A stretch of 36,978 nucleotides of DNA from Nitrospira sp. (lineage in GTDB: Bacteria > Nitrospirota > Nitrospiria > Nitrospirales > Nitrospiraceae). Below, piece by piece: positions 18,104 through 25,866 of the stretch (positions are counted from its first letter, which is position 1; every line of letters starts with the position of its first letter). The translations under genes and the position numbers were made by a program. Where the stretch lies: the NCBI GenBank assembly GCA_022842445.1, contig JALHPO010000017.1, positions 1 through 36,978 on the forward strand, in the 5' to 3' direction. Below the pieces are notes generated by a model. The model had not been told where the DNA came from and ran no database searches. It was given only the letters and a program-made list of their open reading frames with translations.

Positions 18104-18204
18104 TTGCGGGGCTCGCGAGACTGGCGAGAAACGCGCGACGAGCCAGAACTTTTACCTTCGCGTCGCGCTTGCCACGCACGCGCGCTCCTCTCGCGTGTCG
18201 CACG
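18104..18204. repeat. Word palindrome G (GCGAGA/CGCGACG words) between convergent genes
   Basis: The left part (18108-18145) reads GGGGCTCGCGAGACTGGCGA then GAAACGCGCGACGAG. The right part (18156-18204) reads CTTCGCGTCGCGCTTGCC, CGCGCGCTCCTCTCGCGTG; its reverse complement repeats GCGAGAGGAG, GCGCG and CGCGACGCGAAG. It abuts the stop codon of the DUF2024 gene and lies eleven bases past the lspA stop. Confidence 0.6.
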
Positions 18205-18465
18205 CTAGGCCGGCATCGGCACGATAAATCCGCCCTTTTCCTTCACCTGCTTCTGCTGCTCCGGGGAAAACATGAAGAGCGGCTCGCTGTGGCAGAACTG
18301 GCATTCCTTCGTAGTCACCGATGTTGTCGGCTCACCGATACTGACCAAATATTCCTTGGCCAGCTTTAACGCGGTCGTTTCATCTGTCGTCATCACATCA
18401 AAGTGAATGCGGCCTTTCTTGCCGGTTACCCACGTATCGTAGACATGAATCGTATCTGAAGCCAT
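18205..18465 (-). CDS. DUF2024 family protein
   Basis: An 86-residue protein matching my memory of the DUF2024 family: start IHVYDTWVTGKKGRIHFDV, a helix (TTALKLAKEYLVSIG) and a conserved ECQFCHSEP. The CXXCH at 55-59 resembles a haem c site, but there is no signal peptide, so a metal (for example zinc) or structural role is more likely. Function unknown. ATG 18465 has AAAGGAG seven bases upstream. It lies 13 bases after uppP on the same strand and is likely cotranscribed with it. Confidence 0.82.
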   Translation of the reverse strand: MASDTIHVYDTWVTGKKGRIHFDVMTTDETTALKLAKEYLVSIGEPTTSVTTKECQFCHSEPLFMFSPEQQKQVKEKGGFIVPMPA

Positions 18466-18478
18466 CCGGACACTCCTT

Positions 18479-19360
18479 TCATCTGAAGATCAATAAGACG
18501 GCAACGCCCAGAATAATACGGTAGTAGGCAAAGACACGCAAGGTGTGGCGTTGGACATAGGTCAGAAAGGCGGCGATCACAGCCCATGCGACCAGGAATG
18601 AGATGATCATGCCGAGGCCGAGCGCCAGAAAGTCCTGGTCGGTAAATGTTCCCCTGGCTTTCCAGGTTTCATAGACCGTTGCGGCGATGATGGTCGGGAG
18701 GGCCAGGAAGAAGGAATATTCCGTGGCTACTTTTCGGTCAAGTCCGGCCAGCAGGCCGCCAATAATGGTTGAGCCGGAGCGGGACATGCCGGGAATGAGC
18801 GAGGCGCATTGCGCCAGGCCGATCCAGAAGGCCTGTTTCGGCGACACTTGATCGAGGCTCATCGCCCGGCTGGTTTTTGCGCTAGCTTCCACGATGAGGA
18901 TCACGATCCCGCCGAGGATGGACGTGGCGGCAACCGTGTGAGGCGTGAACAAGTGGGACTTGATCCAACCGTGCGCCGCCAGGCCGACCAAGGCGGCGGG
19001 CAGGAAGGCAATACCCAGGCCCAGCATGAACCACAGATTAGGATGGGCCTGTATGGAGGCGCGGAGGCATGCTGCCCAGGTTGGGTGTCGGGTATCGTGC
19101 AGAGAGGATCGAAACCTCGCCTGCTCTTGCCAGGCACCTGAGACAAGCCGTCCGATTTTCTCGCGCTCGAAGACGATGACGGCCAGGATGGCTCCCAGTT
19201 GAATGGAGATCTCCGCGTTTGCCGCTACATCGCCGGTGAAGCCGAGTGCGTAGCCGACCAGGATGAGATGTCCCGTGGAGGAGACAGGCAAGAATTCGGT
19301 CAGCCCTTCCACGATGCCGAGGATGACGGCAAGAACAGGCCCCCATTCATTCACAAGCAT
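18479..19360 (-). CDS. uppP: Undecaprenyl-diphosphate phosphatase UppP
   Basis: A 293-residue polytopic inner-membrane enzyme (BacA family) recycling undecaprenyl pyrophosphate to the monophosphate carrier for peptidoglycan and other envelope polymers. Signatures are EGLTEFLPVSSTGHLIL (18-34) and GMSRSGSTIIGG. About eight hydrophobic segments are visible. ATG 19360 has AAAGG only one base away; GTG two codons later (19354) has the same site at seven bases and may be the true start (VNEWGPVLAV). An extra hydrophilic loop between 70 and 110 (QARFRSSLHDTRHPTWAACL) is longer than in the short form of the family. Confidence 0.95.
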   Translation of the reverse strand: MLVNEWGPVLAVILGIVEGLTEFLPVSSTGHLILVGYALGFTGDVAANAEISIQLGAILAVIVFEREKIGRLVSGAWQEQARFRSSLHDTRHPTWAACLRASIQAHPNLWFMLGLGIAFLPAALVGLAAHGWIKSHLFTPHTVAATSILGGIVILIVEASAKTSRAMSLDQVSPKQAFWIGLAQCASLIPGMSRSGSTIIGGLLAGLDRKVATEYSFFLALPTIIAATVYETWKARGTFTDQDFLALGLGMIISFLVAWAVIAAFLTYVQRHTLRVFAYYRIILGVAVLLIFR

Positions 19361-19492
19361 GCCTTTGGGTTATGATGGATGAGCATACGGTTGATCGATT
19401 AACGAGCGATCATCACAGAGCGATGCTGTTCCGTCAAGCGCAGGATTGAATGGCGCGGCCGGTTCCGGTAACAGGTCCTGAGTGCAAATATG

Positions 19493-19521
19493 TTGACAAA
19501 GAACGGATGTTGTCTTACACA
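19493..19521 (+). promoter_or_regulatory. Possible promoter for the coiled-coil lipoprotein gene
   Basis: A perfect TTGACA (19493-19498) is followed after 17 bases by TACACA (19516-19521), a poor -10. It lies in the otherwise empty 19361-19631 gap, about 110 bases before the start codon. Confidence 0.35.
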
Positions 19522-19631
19522 ATCAAAGAACTGAATCAGGCAGATAGACTAGCGTGGTAAATGTGAAGAGAAAGTCATGTCGATGCGTGTGCGCACGCGT
19601 TCACTGAGCATGTGAGGAAGAGGAGGATCGT

Positions 19632-20318
19632 ATGAGACGGGAGTGGATCGCAATCATGATGGCCGGGGCCATGCTGTCGGCAGGATGTGTGACCAACTCG
19701 CAGTACCAAGAGGCGTTGACGGAAGCCGATACTGCCCGGGAAGAATTGGAAAAGGTCCGCCAACAGAAGACCTCTATGGAGCAGCAGATTCGCACGTTGA
19801 AAGAACTGAACGTGAAATTCAGCAACGAAGCGCTTGCGGCGCGCGATGAATTGCAACGGATTGAACATGGCCGCGACAAGGAGCGGGGCTCGGTCGATGG
19901 ACGGACGAAAGACCTTGAAGCGCAGCTCAAGGCGTTGTCGGCGCAGAATCGCAACGTGCGGCAGGAATATCAGGATGTCAAACGCCACAATGACACCTTG
20001 AAGTCCTTGGTGGCACGGTATCAAAAGGAACTGAAAGACCGGTCGCATTCGACAATGGCGGTGGTCGTCCCTCCGGCGGCTGACGCGAAGGTCCCGCCCC
20101 CATCTGCTCCCGCTCCGTCGGCTGGACCTTCCGCTGCGATGAACATCAACCGGGTATCGGCAAGCGATCTGGTGCTGTTCTTAGGGTTGAAGCAGGAGGA
20201 GGCCGATCGTATTGTGAGCAATCGTCCCTATCGCGTGAAGGGGGAGTTGGTGGCGAAGAATGTCGTGCCTAAGGAGACGTTTGACTTGATCAAGGACCGT
20301 ATCTCTGTGAGCCAATAG
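19632..20318 (+). CDS. Coiled-coil lipoprotein with C-terminal helix-hairpin-helix-like domain
   Basis: A 228-residue exported protein in three parts. Residues 1-19 are a lipoprotein signal (MAGAMLSAGC; lipidation on C19). Residues about 24-140 are a long heptad-rich coiled coil (EELEKVRQQKTSMEQQIRTL and onward). A Pro/Ala/Ser linker (about 145-168) follows. The C-terminal 55 residues (NINRVSASDLVLFLGLKQEE, then ADRIVSNRPYRVKGEL and VVPKETFDLIKDRI) have the pattern of the ComEA/PsbU-type helix-hairpin-helix. In ComEA that domain binds DNA, but periplasmic DNA binding here is inference. GAGGA precedes the ATG. The gene stands alone and ends at a strong terminator. Confidence 0.82.
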   Translation: MRREWIAIMMAGAMLSAGCVTNSQYQEALTEADTAREELEKVRQQKTSMEQQIRTLKELNVKFSNEALAARDELQRIEHGRDKERGSVDGRTKDLEAQLKALSAQNRNVRQEYQDVKRHNDTLKSLVARYQKELKDRSHSTMAVVVPPAADAKVPPPSAPAPSAGPSAAMNINRVSASDLVLFLGLKQEEADRIVSNRPYRVKGELVAKNVVPKETFDLIKDRISVSQ

Positions 20319-20348
20319 AGCCTGCCGGCCATCCGCCGGGCGATCTGT

Positions 20349-20387
20349 ACGGGCCGTCCTCCCCAAGGAGGACGGCCCGTTTGTTTT
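20349..20387 (+). terminator. Strong intrinsic terminator
   Basis: ACGGGCCGTCCTCC (20349-20362) and GGAGGACGGCCCGT (20367-20380) form a perfect 14-pair stem with a CCAA loop, followed by TTGTTTTCTT. It ends the lipoprotein transcript and lies against the stop of the opposing anti-sigma-like gene, so it may work in both directions; a T-tract is present only for the plus strand. Confidence 0.93.
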
Positions 20388-20388
20388 C

Positions 20389-21786
20389 TTATGGCCCCGT
20401 GACGATGTCCACAACAAGCTGATTCGAGGACAGATCCCGGTTCACGGCGTAGGTGGCGTCTTCTCCACCGGTGACTGACTCGCGTACCGTATTCAATGTG
20501 TGGAGTCGGTCGGGAGCACGGCGATCGCGTAACAGGGTTTCCCGTTTTGCAGGCGACTCCTGCAGAACACGGGATAGGCGTACGAAGAGGGTGACAGGCC
20601 CACGCTCTCGTGGCAATGGAATGGTCTGCCGTTGACCGGGAACGATTTTGATGAAATGCGGAGTATTGTCTCCGTCTGGATATTGCAACTCTAGAGGTAA
20701 GTCACCCACCGCTTTCCAGACTTGCAGGTAAGCATCTTGGTTCGTCTCCAGGGTCAGCCGTACCGGCCCCAGGCTCGTTGCTGCTGTTTTAGCATCTACC
20801 TCATGCTCCAGCCCGCCGGGATCCTGAACGACAAAGCTATAGCGGAGACCCAGGGGAGTCGCTTCCATAGCGGGTACTTTTGCTTGGCCGAGATCGGGAA
20901 ACGGCTCGAGCCGTCCGTCAGGGCGATTTGCTCGAGGGACCGATTCAGGCAGGAGGGGCCTCGCAAGCTTCTTGTCCTGCCCAATCAGACCTGCGCCAAG
21001 CTGTGGCGCCGGCCTCCCGTAAAAGAGTGATCGCGCGTTGACAGTCGGGACGGCATCCGGGCGCGCCGATTCGCCGGCTGGGGCCTGTGCGGGCGCCTGC
21101 CCCGAATCCGGCGGGGCTGAGCGTGCGGGATCGATCGTGTTCTTGCCACGTTGAAGGGCCGGCGTCTCAGTGTACTGACGCATAGCGTCTTGTTCAGAGA
21201 GGCTCTGGCGTTCAGTGATCGCAGAGTCCGATGCCTTCCGCTCCTGGGTTGGCGATGCAGCCCGTTCCCTCTTTGCGAGCCTGTCAGGCGACGCGTCCTT
21301 TCTCGCGGCGGTACTTGCCGGGGTTTCCGTCATCGTGGATTGCGGCTGCGGCCGAGCAGTATGGGGTGAGGACGGAAAAGGCGAGGGCGCGGCAGGAGCG
21401 GGTTGAACAGACGGCCTGGTCTCCTCCGTGGCAATTGATTGGGCAGTCTGCGTGAGGCTGTCTTGATAGACTTTGGTCCCGAGCACGACAGCAATGGCTG
21501 CCGCGGCCAGACCGCCTGCCCAGGCCAGGCCGGCAGGCCGGCGAAACCAATTGAGCCATGCCAGTGAACCACCGGGGCTGGATGCACGAGTCTGGTTCAA
21601 TGCCTGGAGCAATCGGCGGCGGACAGCCGGGTCTGCGAACAATTCCTTCAATGCCTGTTCATCCGCCAACGCGTTGAAGAGTTGTTGGTCTTGCAGGGCG
21701 GCACCGTATAGCCGCTGTTTCTCTTCCGGTGTCAGCGTGTCGGCCGCAAAGCCGCCCAGGAGTTTTTCGAGGTCATGTTCAGCCAT
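20389..21786 (-). CDS. Membrane-anchored anti-sigma-like protein
   Basis: A 465-residue single-pass protein next to an ECF sigma factor. Residues 1-75 are a cytoplasmic helical part (MAEHDLEKLLGGFAADTLTP, then EEKQRLYGAAL) like the N-terminus of zinc-less anti-sigma factors. A membrane helix follows near 83-106 (GLAWAGGLAAAAIAVVLG). Then comes a long disordered Pro/Ser/Ala/Arg region to about 290, and a C-terminal extracytoplasmic beta domain (RLTLETNQDAYLQVWKAVGD) resembling DUF4384-type domains. It would hold the sigma factor until an envelope signal is sensed. ATG 21786 is used; GTG 21792 is a possible start. It lies 63 bases after the sigma gene, across the degenerate repeat at 21796. Confidence 0.68.
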   Translation of the reverse strand: MAEHDLEKLLGGFAADTLTPEEKQRLYGAALQDQQLFNALADEQALKELFADPAVRRRLLQALNQTRASSPGGSLAWLNWFRRPAGLAWAGGLAAAAIAVVLGTKVYQDSLTQTAQSIATEETRPSVQPAPAAPSPFPSSPHTARPQPQSTMTETPASTAARKDASPDRLAKRERAASPTQERKASDSAITERQSLSEQDAMRQYTETPALQRGKNTIDPARSAPPDSGQAPAQAPAGESARPDAVPTVNARSLFYGRPAPQLGAGLIGQDKKLARPLLPESVPRANRPDGRLEPFPDLGQAKVPAMEATPLGLRYSFVVQDPGGLEHEVDAKTAATSLGPVRLTLETNQDAYLQVWKAVGDLPLELQYPDGDNTPHFIKIVPGQRQTIPLPRERGPVTLFVRLSRVLQESPAKRETLLRDRRAPDRLHTLNTVRESVTGGEDATYAVNRDLSSNQLVVDIVTGP

Positions 21787-21795
21787 GTTCACCGC

Positions 21796-21828
21796 CCGGT
21801 AAGGGGTAAGGGGTGAAGGGTGAGGCGG
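21796..21828. repeat. One-sided word repeat (GTAAGGG/GTGAAGG)
   Basis: CGGTAAGGGGTAAGGGGTGA followed by AGGGTGAGG is four degenerate copies of a seven-base word, closed by CCGCC (21792-21796) and GGCGG (21824-21828). It resembles one arm of the word palindromes, without a reverse-complement partner. It separates the sigma and anti-sigma-like genes. Confidence 0.5.
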
Positions 21829-21849
21829 CAGGACTTAGATGCTGGCCCG

Positions 21850-22347
21850 TCATTCCCATGAACCACCCATCAGGCTGAGGAGTTGTTTCCGGCAGCGCAG
21901 GTCCCAGGTGTAGATCGTATTGATGGAGGCTTGTCCCATCAGTTTCTGGATTTCCGGGAAGCTGTGTCCTTCCAACTTCCACTTGAACAGTTCACGGCAG
22001 CGATCACCCAATTGCGTGATCGCAGAGAGCAAGCGGGCAACGCGCTGCTGTTGGTCCAGCTGTGTTGCAGGATCATCTGCAGGATCGGCCAAGGGAAGTT
22101 CCTCGATGGACTCCTGATTATACTCGCCTCGCCGGAAGGCTTTCCGGTTGGCGTCAAGCATCTTGAATCGTAAGACTTGAAATGCCAGGGGCACCAGTTC
22201 GGTCACGTCGGTGACCGCGGGGTACTTCTCATGAAGGACGACCAGCGTCTCCTGGGTCAAATCTTCGGCATGGTCCCTCGATACTCGTGATGTCGCGAAG
22301 GCGAGAATCCTTTCGCGAAGCCCTGCCAGTATCTGATTGCGGTCCAT
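21850..22347 (-). CDS. ECF-family RNA polymerase sigma factor
   Basis: A 165-residue sigma-70 family protein with only regions 2 and 4. Region 2 is RVSRDHAEDLTQETLVVLHE then YPLAFQVLRFKMLDANRKA-type helices. Region 4 is GDRCRELFKWKLEGHSFPEI then QASINTIYTWDLRCRKQL, a helix-turn-helix for the -35 element. ATG 22347 gives the start MDRNQILAGLRERI; the upstream extension overlaps the amidohydrolase gene and is not used. Ribosome site is weak. It starts 11 bases after the amidohydrolase stop and precedes the anti-sigma-like gene. Its likely regulon is envelope-related, judged only from position. Confidence 0.85.
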   Translation of the reverse strand: MDRNQILAGLRERILAFATSRVSRDHAEDLTQETLVVLHEKYPAVTDVTELVPLAFQVLRFKMLDANRKAFRRGEYNQESIEELPLADPADDPATQLDQQQRVARLLSAITQLGDRCRELFKWKLEGHSFPEIQKLMGQASINTIYTWDLRCRKQLLSLMGGSWE

Positions 22348-22358
22348 CGTTCTTGAGA

Positions 22359-23339
22359 TTATTGGTTGTGTTGAGCCACGATGTCGCCGAGTGAACGGAA
22401 GCCAAGACCGAGCCCCCGGCACACTTCGACTTGGCGGTCGAACCGATTACTTGTGCGGATCAGCTTCCACATTGTGCCGGGCCCCACGCGCCCCCAGGCA
22501 GCCAGATGGAAAACGGACAGGGGATAGTCGGTGCCGAACAGCAGCCGATCCTGCACCTCGGGATGTTTCCGGAGGTGCAACAGCATCCGGAGGCGATTGG
22601 GCAATGTCAGGGCGGAAATGTCGGCATAGAAGTTCGGGTAACGGTTGGTGAACTCGTGGAAGGTGGGGATAAATTTTTCATAGAGCATCAGGCCGTAGCT
22701 GCAGGCATGGGCGGCGATGACGGTGACGCCTTCGTCGAGTGCCAGACGGAGCCGTTCGGGGTCTCCCAGAGATTGGTCCTTGCCGATCAAGCTGAATTCG
22801 TAGCCGACATGGCTCAGAAACGGCAGTTTCCGTTGGGCCAGCGCGCGATAGAACGGGGTGTACTTGGGATCGGCCGGGTTGAAATGCTGGGCGTTCGGCA
22901 GGACCTTGATCAGCACCGCACCGGCATCGGCGCAGCGATGCACTTCGTCCACGGCATCTTCCCGTTGGGGGTTGATCGAGGGGCCGGCCAGAAAGACATC
23001 GGGATGGTCCCGCACGGTCTTGAAGACATAGTCGTTACTGATGAGAAAGTCGGTGTGCTGCCGATTGAGGAGGCCGGTCTGGTCGTAAAACCCGTCCATC
23101 CCAAGCAGGACAGCCTTCTGCACATGCTTCGAAGCGCGCAATTCGGTGATGAGGTGTTCCAAGTAGCGGGCGTTCGCCTCACGCGGATGAGCCGGGGAAA
23201 GGTCATGTTTCCACAAGAGAAACCGGAACAGCGGGCTCTTCAACATCTTGGGCGAGATGAAGCAGCCGTTGTCGCCATCCGGCAGCGCAGCCAGATGCAC
23301 GTGGCAGTCGATCAATCGCCTGTCGGGCAAGTCGCTCAT
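22359..23339 (-). CDS. Amidohydrolase family (TIM-barrel) metal-dependent hydrolase
   Basis: A 326-residue amidohydrolase_2-type protein. The N-terminal metal motif DCHVHL (11-16) is followed by a late LSHVGYE, VIAAHACSYG and LLFGTDYPL, giving the usual His/His/His/His/Asp set around one metal. Residues 20-60 are unusual in reading FISPKMLKSPLFRFLLWKHD, a hydrophobic/basic loop seen in some proteins of this class. Substrate is unknown; decarboxylases and lactonases share this fold. It is sandwiched between the PlsC-like gene (33 bases upstream) and the ECF sigma factor, in the same run. Confidence 0.85.
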   Translation of the reverse strand: MSDLPDRRLIDCHVHLAALPDGDNGCFISPKMLKSPLFRFLLWKHDLSPAHPREANARYLEHLITELRASKHVQKAVLLGMDGFYDQTGLLNRQHTDFLISNDYVFKTVRDHPDVFLAGPSINPQREDAVDEVHRCADAGAVLIKVLPNAQHFNPADPKYTPFYRALAQRKLPFLSHVGYEFSLIGKDQSLGDPERLRLALDEGVTVIAAHACSYGLMLYEKFIPTFHEFTNRYPNFYADISALTLPNRLRMLLHLRKHPEVQDRLLFGTDYPLSVFHLAAWGRVGPGTMWKLIRTSNRFDRQVEVCRGLGLGFRSLGDIVAQHNQ

Positions 23340-23372
23340 CGCGTGGGTCCTATCCTATCCGGAAGCGGCCGG

Positions 23373-24017
23373 TTATTCCCATGTGGGCCTGTATCCCTCT
23401 TCCGCCAGGAGCGTGACCGTGTGTTCGAGCATGGCCATGAATGCGCCCTTGTTGCCGTTCCACCGCAGCGGCTCTCCAACGAACACATCGCAGAAGAAGG
23501 GCACGAGCAGCGCTTCCCCTTTCGGAAGGGCCTTACCGAGGCCGTGCAGGAAGACCGGCGTGATCGGAATATCGGGATGGCGCTTGGCCAGATGGGCGAT
23601 GCCGGTTTTGAACGTGCCCATCTCCTCCGGATCGCCGCGAGACCCTTCCGGGAAGAGAATGAGAATGTCGCCGTTCCTCAACGCGTTGGTGCAGCCTGCT
23701 AAAGGATCCTGCGTCCGGTCGGCGATCTGCCGTTCCAAAGGGATGATGCGTATGATGTTCAGGGCGAACCAGGCGAGCAGACGGTTGCGGAAGAAGTAGT
23801 CCCTGGCGGCGACGGGCCGGAGGATGCGCAGAAAGCGCCCGGGGAAGAGAGTCATCAACACGAGCGTATCCAGGTGGCTGTTGTGGTTGGAGACGAGGAT
23901 CGCCGGTCCTTGGGCCGGCAGCCGTTCTCGATGCCGGACATTGAGCCCCAACACGATCAGGATCAGAGGGCGAACCACGATGAGAAAGAACAGCTGCTGC
24001 AGCACCAGGCGCCTCAA
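23373..24017 (-). CDS. PlsC-like 1-acyl-glycerol-phosphate acyltransferase
   Basis: A 214-residue lysophospholipid acyltransferase. The N-terminal membrane anchor (LVLQQLFFLIVVRPLILIVLGL) is followed by catalytic motif I NHNSHLD, motif III ILFPEGSRGDPEEM and a PITPVFLHGL motif IV. It would transfer an acyl chain to lysophosphatidic acid or a related acceptor at the membrane. ATG 24017 overlaps the cdsA stop as ATGA, so the two are translationally coupled; making phosphatidic acid and activating it with CTP would be consecutive steps. An acyltransferase for another acceptor cannot be excluded. Confidence 0.88.
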   Translation of the reverse strand: MRRLVLQQLFFLIVVRPLILIVLGLNVRHRERLPAQGPAILVSNHNSHLDTLVLMTLFPGRFLRILRPVAARDYFFRNRLLAWFALNIIRIIPLERQIADRTQDPLAGCTNALRNGDILILFPEGSRGDPEEMGTFKTGIAHLAKRHPDIPITPVFLHGLGKALPKGEALLVPFFCDVFVGEPLRWNGNKGAFMAMLEHTVTLLAEEGYRPTWE

Positions 24018-24952
24018 TAGTGGAGATAGTAAATGTAGTGAAAGAACAAGGGCGCGGTAAACGTCAGGCTGTCGATTCGGTCCAGGATACCGCCATGCCC
24101 CGGAAGCAGACTTCCACTATCCTTGACTCCGATGTCGCGTTTCAAGGCCGAGATTGTGACGTCGCCGATAAAGCCTGAGCATCCGATCAGTACACCTGCG
24201 CACAACGATTCCGGAAGGCTCAGCGGTGTCAGGTGCGGCGCCAATATGGCTGCCAGGGTCGTCGTCGTCGCAAGCCCGCCAAGGAATCCTTCCCAGGTTT
24301 TGTTCGGACTGACCTTCGGAATAATCTTGAGACGCCCGGTGAGTTTCCCCCATACGTATTGAGCGACATCATTGAATTGCGTCAGAAAGATGAGATACAG
24401 AACCAGCCCTGCGCCGCCGGCCACGGGGTTCTGCTCCTCGGCCAGCACGAGGAAGAACGCGGCATGGCTGATGCTGAACACCATGACCATGAGGCCCCAA
24501 TGCAGCGTGCCTGCGGCACGCAGAAAGTCCTTCGTTTCGCCGATGATGACCATCCGCATCGGCAGGAAGAGAAATAGAAAGACAGGAATGAAGATGATGA
24601 ACATGCCATACCATTCGAGATGTACCCAGTAATACTGGATCGGAATGGCGGCATAGGCCCAGAACAGCACGCGGCGATCGGCGCGTCTTGTCGGAATCAG
24701 CGAGAAGTATTCTTTCAAGGCCAGAAAGCTGACGAAGGCAAAAAAGATGATTGAGGTGGTGCGGCTCAGGAGGATCGCGATGGAAAACACCCCGACCATG
24801 ATCCACCAGGAATTGATGCGTTGAGCCAGTTCAGTGTACGAGCGTTCAGGGTGCAGCCGTCTGAGGGTCATGACAACGGCAGATGCGAAAACAAGCACGC
24901 CGACGATGCCGCCGAACCCGTACAGCACGGGAGGATGCAGGTGCGAGTACAT
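24014..24952 (-). CDS. cdsA: Phosphatidate cytidylyltransferase CdsA
   Basis: A 312-residue polytopic inner-membrane enzyme making CDP-diacylglycerol from phosphatidate and CTP. The C-terminal CDS signature is present in full: SPNKTWEGFLGG, SGFIGDVTISALKRDIGVKD and GHGGILDRIDSL. About eight hydrophobic helices are visible. ATG 24952 overlaps the stop of the phosphatidyltransferase gene by one base (TGATG), so start 24952 is chosen over the longer frame, which runs inside that gene. CDP-diacylglycerol is the substrate for the enzyme encoded just upstream. Confidence 0.93.
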   Translation of the reverse strand: MYSHLHPPVLYGFGGIVGVLVFASAVVMTLRRLHPERSYTELAQRINSWWIMVGVFSIAILLSRTTSIIFFAFVSFLALKEYFSLIPTRRADRRVLFWAYAAIPIQYYWVHLEWYGMFIIFIPVFLFLFLPMRMVIIGETKDFLRAAGTLHWGLMVMVFSISHAAFFLVLAEEQNPVAGGAGLVLYLIFLTQFNDVAQYVWGKLTGRLKIIPKVSPNKTWEGFLGGLATTTTLAAILAPHLTPLSLPESLCAGVLIGCSGFIGDVTISALKRDIGVKDSGSLLPGHGGILDRIDSLTFTAPLFFHYIYYLHY

Positions 24953-25557
24953 CAGGAGGCCTCCGCGAGGGCCAGGCGGGACCGGTTCAGAATCGTGACC
25001 GCAGACAATAATATTCCCATGCTTAACAAGGCTGTGCACCAGAAGCCGGGTGGCACGCCCAATCCCAGCAGCAACGTGATGAGGCCGAAGAGAAACGCCC
25101 GGTCGCTCTTTCCCATCGGGCCGGCGTAGTTGCGGGCTGCGCCGATCTGAACGGCGACGATACCGGCCATTTCCACGATGATGCCGAGCGTCGTGAAACT
25201 CACCACGAGCAGGGCGTCAAGTCCCGACGCCAGTGCCAGCGGCAAATAGAGCGCGGCATCCGAAACCACATCGCCCAGTTCGTTCAGTACCGCGCCAAGG
25301 CGACTCTTCATGTTGTGCTCGCGGGCCAGCATGCCATCAATTGCATTGAGGGCCATGCGTATAAGCAAGGCCAGCGGGACCAGCAGAAGGATGGACGGCT
25401 CGTGGGGTTTCCAGCTAATGATGCCGCCGACGAAGGATGAAAGGGCAAGTGCAGCCAGGGTCACTTGGTTCGCCGTGATACGCGCTGAGGCCAATCCGTG
25501 CGTGAGCGGCCGGAGGAGATCCTGAAAGGCCGGTTTCAGATCGTAGATGCTAGGCAT
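24952..25557 (-). CDS. CDP-alcohol phosphatidyltransferase family protein
   Basis: A 201-residue inner-membrane enzyme that would join CDP-diacylglycerol to an alcohol. The family motif DGxxARx8Gx3Dx3D is complete (DGMLAREHNMKSRLG followed by NELGDVVSD). Start MPSIYDLKPAFQDLLRPLTH and a RITANQVTLAALALS segment precede it, as in PgsA, PssA and inositol-type enzymes. The acceptor cannot be told: the sequence is not obviously PgsA or PssA. It overlaps cdsA by one base (TGATG), so supply and use of CDP-diacylglycerol are coupled. First gene of the 20389-25557 minus-strand run. Confidence 0.88.
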   Translation of the reverse strand: MPSIYDLKPAFQDLLRPLTHGLASARITANQVTLAALALSSFVGGIISWKPHEPSILLLVPLALLIRMALNAIDGMLAREHNMKSRLGAVLNELGDVVSDAALYLPLALASGLDALLVVSFTTLGIIVEMAGIVAVQIGAARNYAGPMGKSDRAFLFGLITLLLGLGVPPGFWCTALLSMGILLSAVTILNRSRLALAEAS

Positions 25558-25699
25558 GATGAAACGAGTATCCCTGCTTGACTGTGCAAGCCTAGCAGGT
25601 TGTTTCGTAATACCAAGCTAAATCGGGCTTCTATAGACGCTGCGAGCCGTCCGGCAAGGCGGCCAGGTGAACGTGGCCGCCGATCAGGGAGTTTTCTGT

Positions 25700-25859
25700 C
25701 ATGAGTCAATGGTCATTGGTCGATCGTCCTTGGCCGACCGTGAGCTCCTAGTTTCTCGGTTTATCTGGTTTGTCTGGTTTATTTGGTTGGCCGGAACCAA
25801 TCTTTTTGAACGAGTACACCAAAGAAACGAGACAAACAACATAAACCAAATGAACAAGG
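25700..25859. repeat. Word palindrome H (GGTTTAT/TTTGG words), same vocabulary as C
   Basis: The left arm 25751-25790 reads GTTTCTCGGTTTATCTGGTT and continues TGTCTGGTTTATTTGGTTGG. The right arm 25817-25859 contains CAAAGAAACGAGACAAACAA and CATAAACCAAATGAACAAGG, whose reverse complement repeats the same words. An additional one-sided stretch (25700-25737, TCAATGGTCATTGGTCGATC) precedes. It fills most of the 309-base gap between the phosphatidyltransferase and aas genes; the rest holds no gene. The right arm ends seven bases from the aas stop. Confidence 0.8.
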
Positions 25860-25866
25860 AATTGTT

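Noticed and set aside
18254..18300. CXXCH in the DUF2024 protein as a c-type haem site
   Set aside because: No signal peptide, so it stays in the cytoplasm where c-type haem is not attached; it is a conserved part of the DUF2024 family.
22431..23702. Long plus-strand open frame (423 residues) opposite the amidohydrolase gene
   Set aside because: It is the complement of the amidohydrolase and PlsC-like genes; its composition reflects the third-position GC of the real genes and it has no ribosome site or family features.
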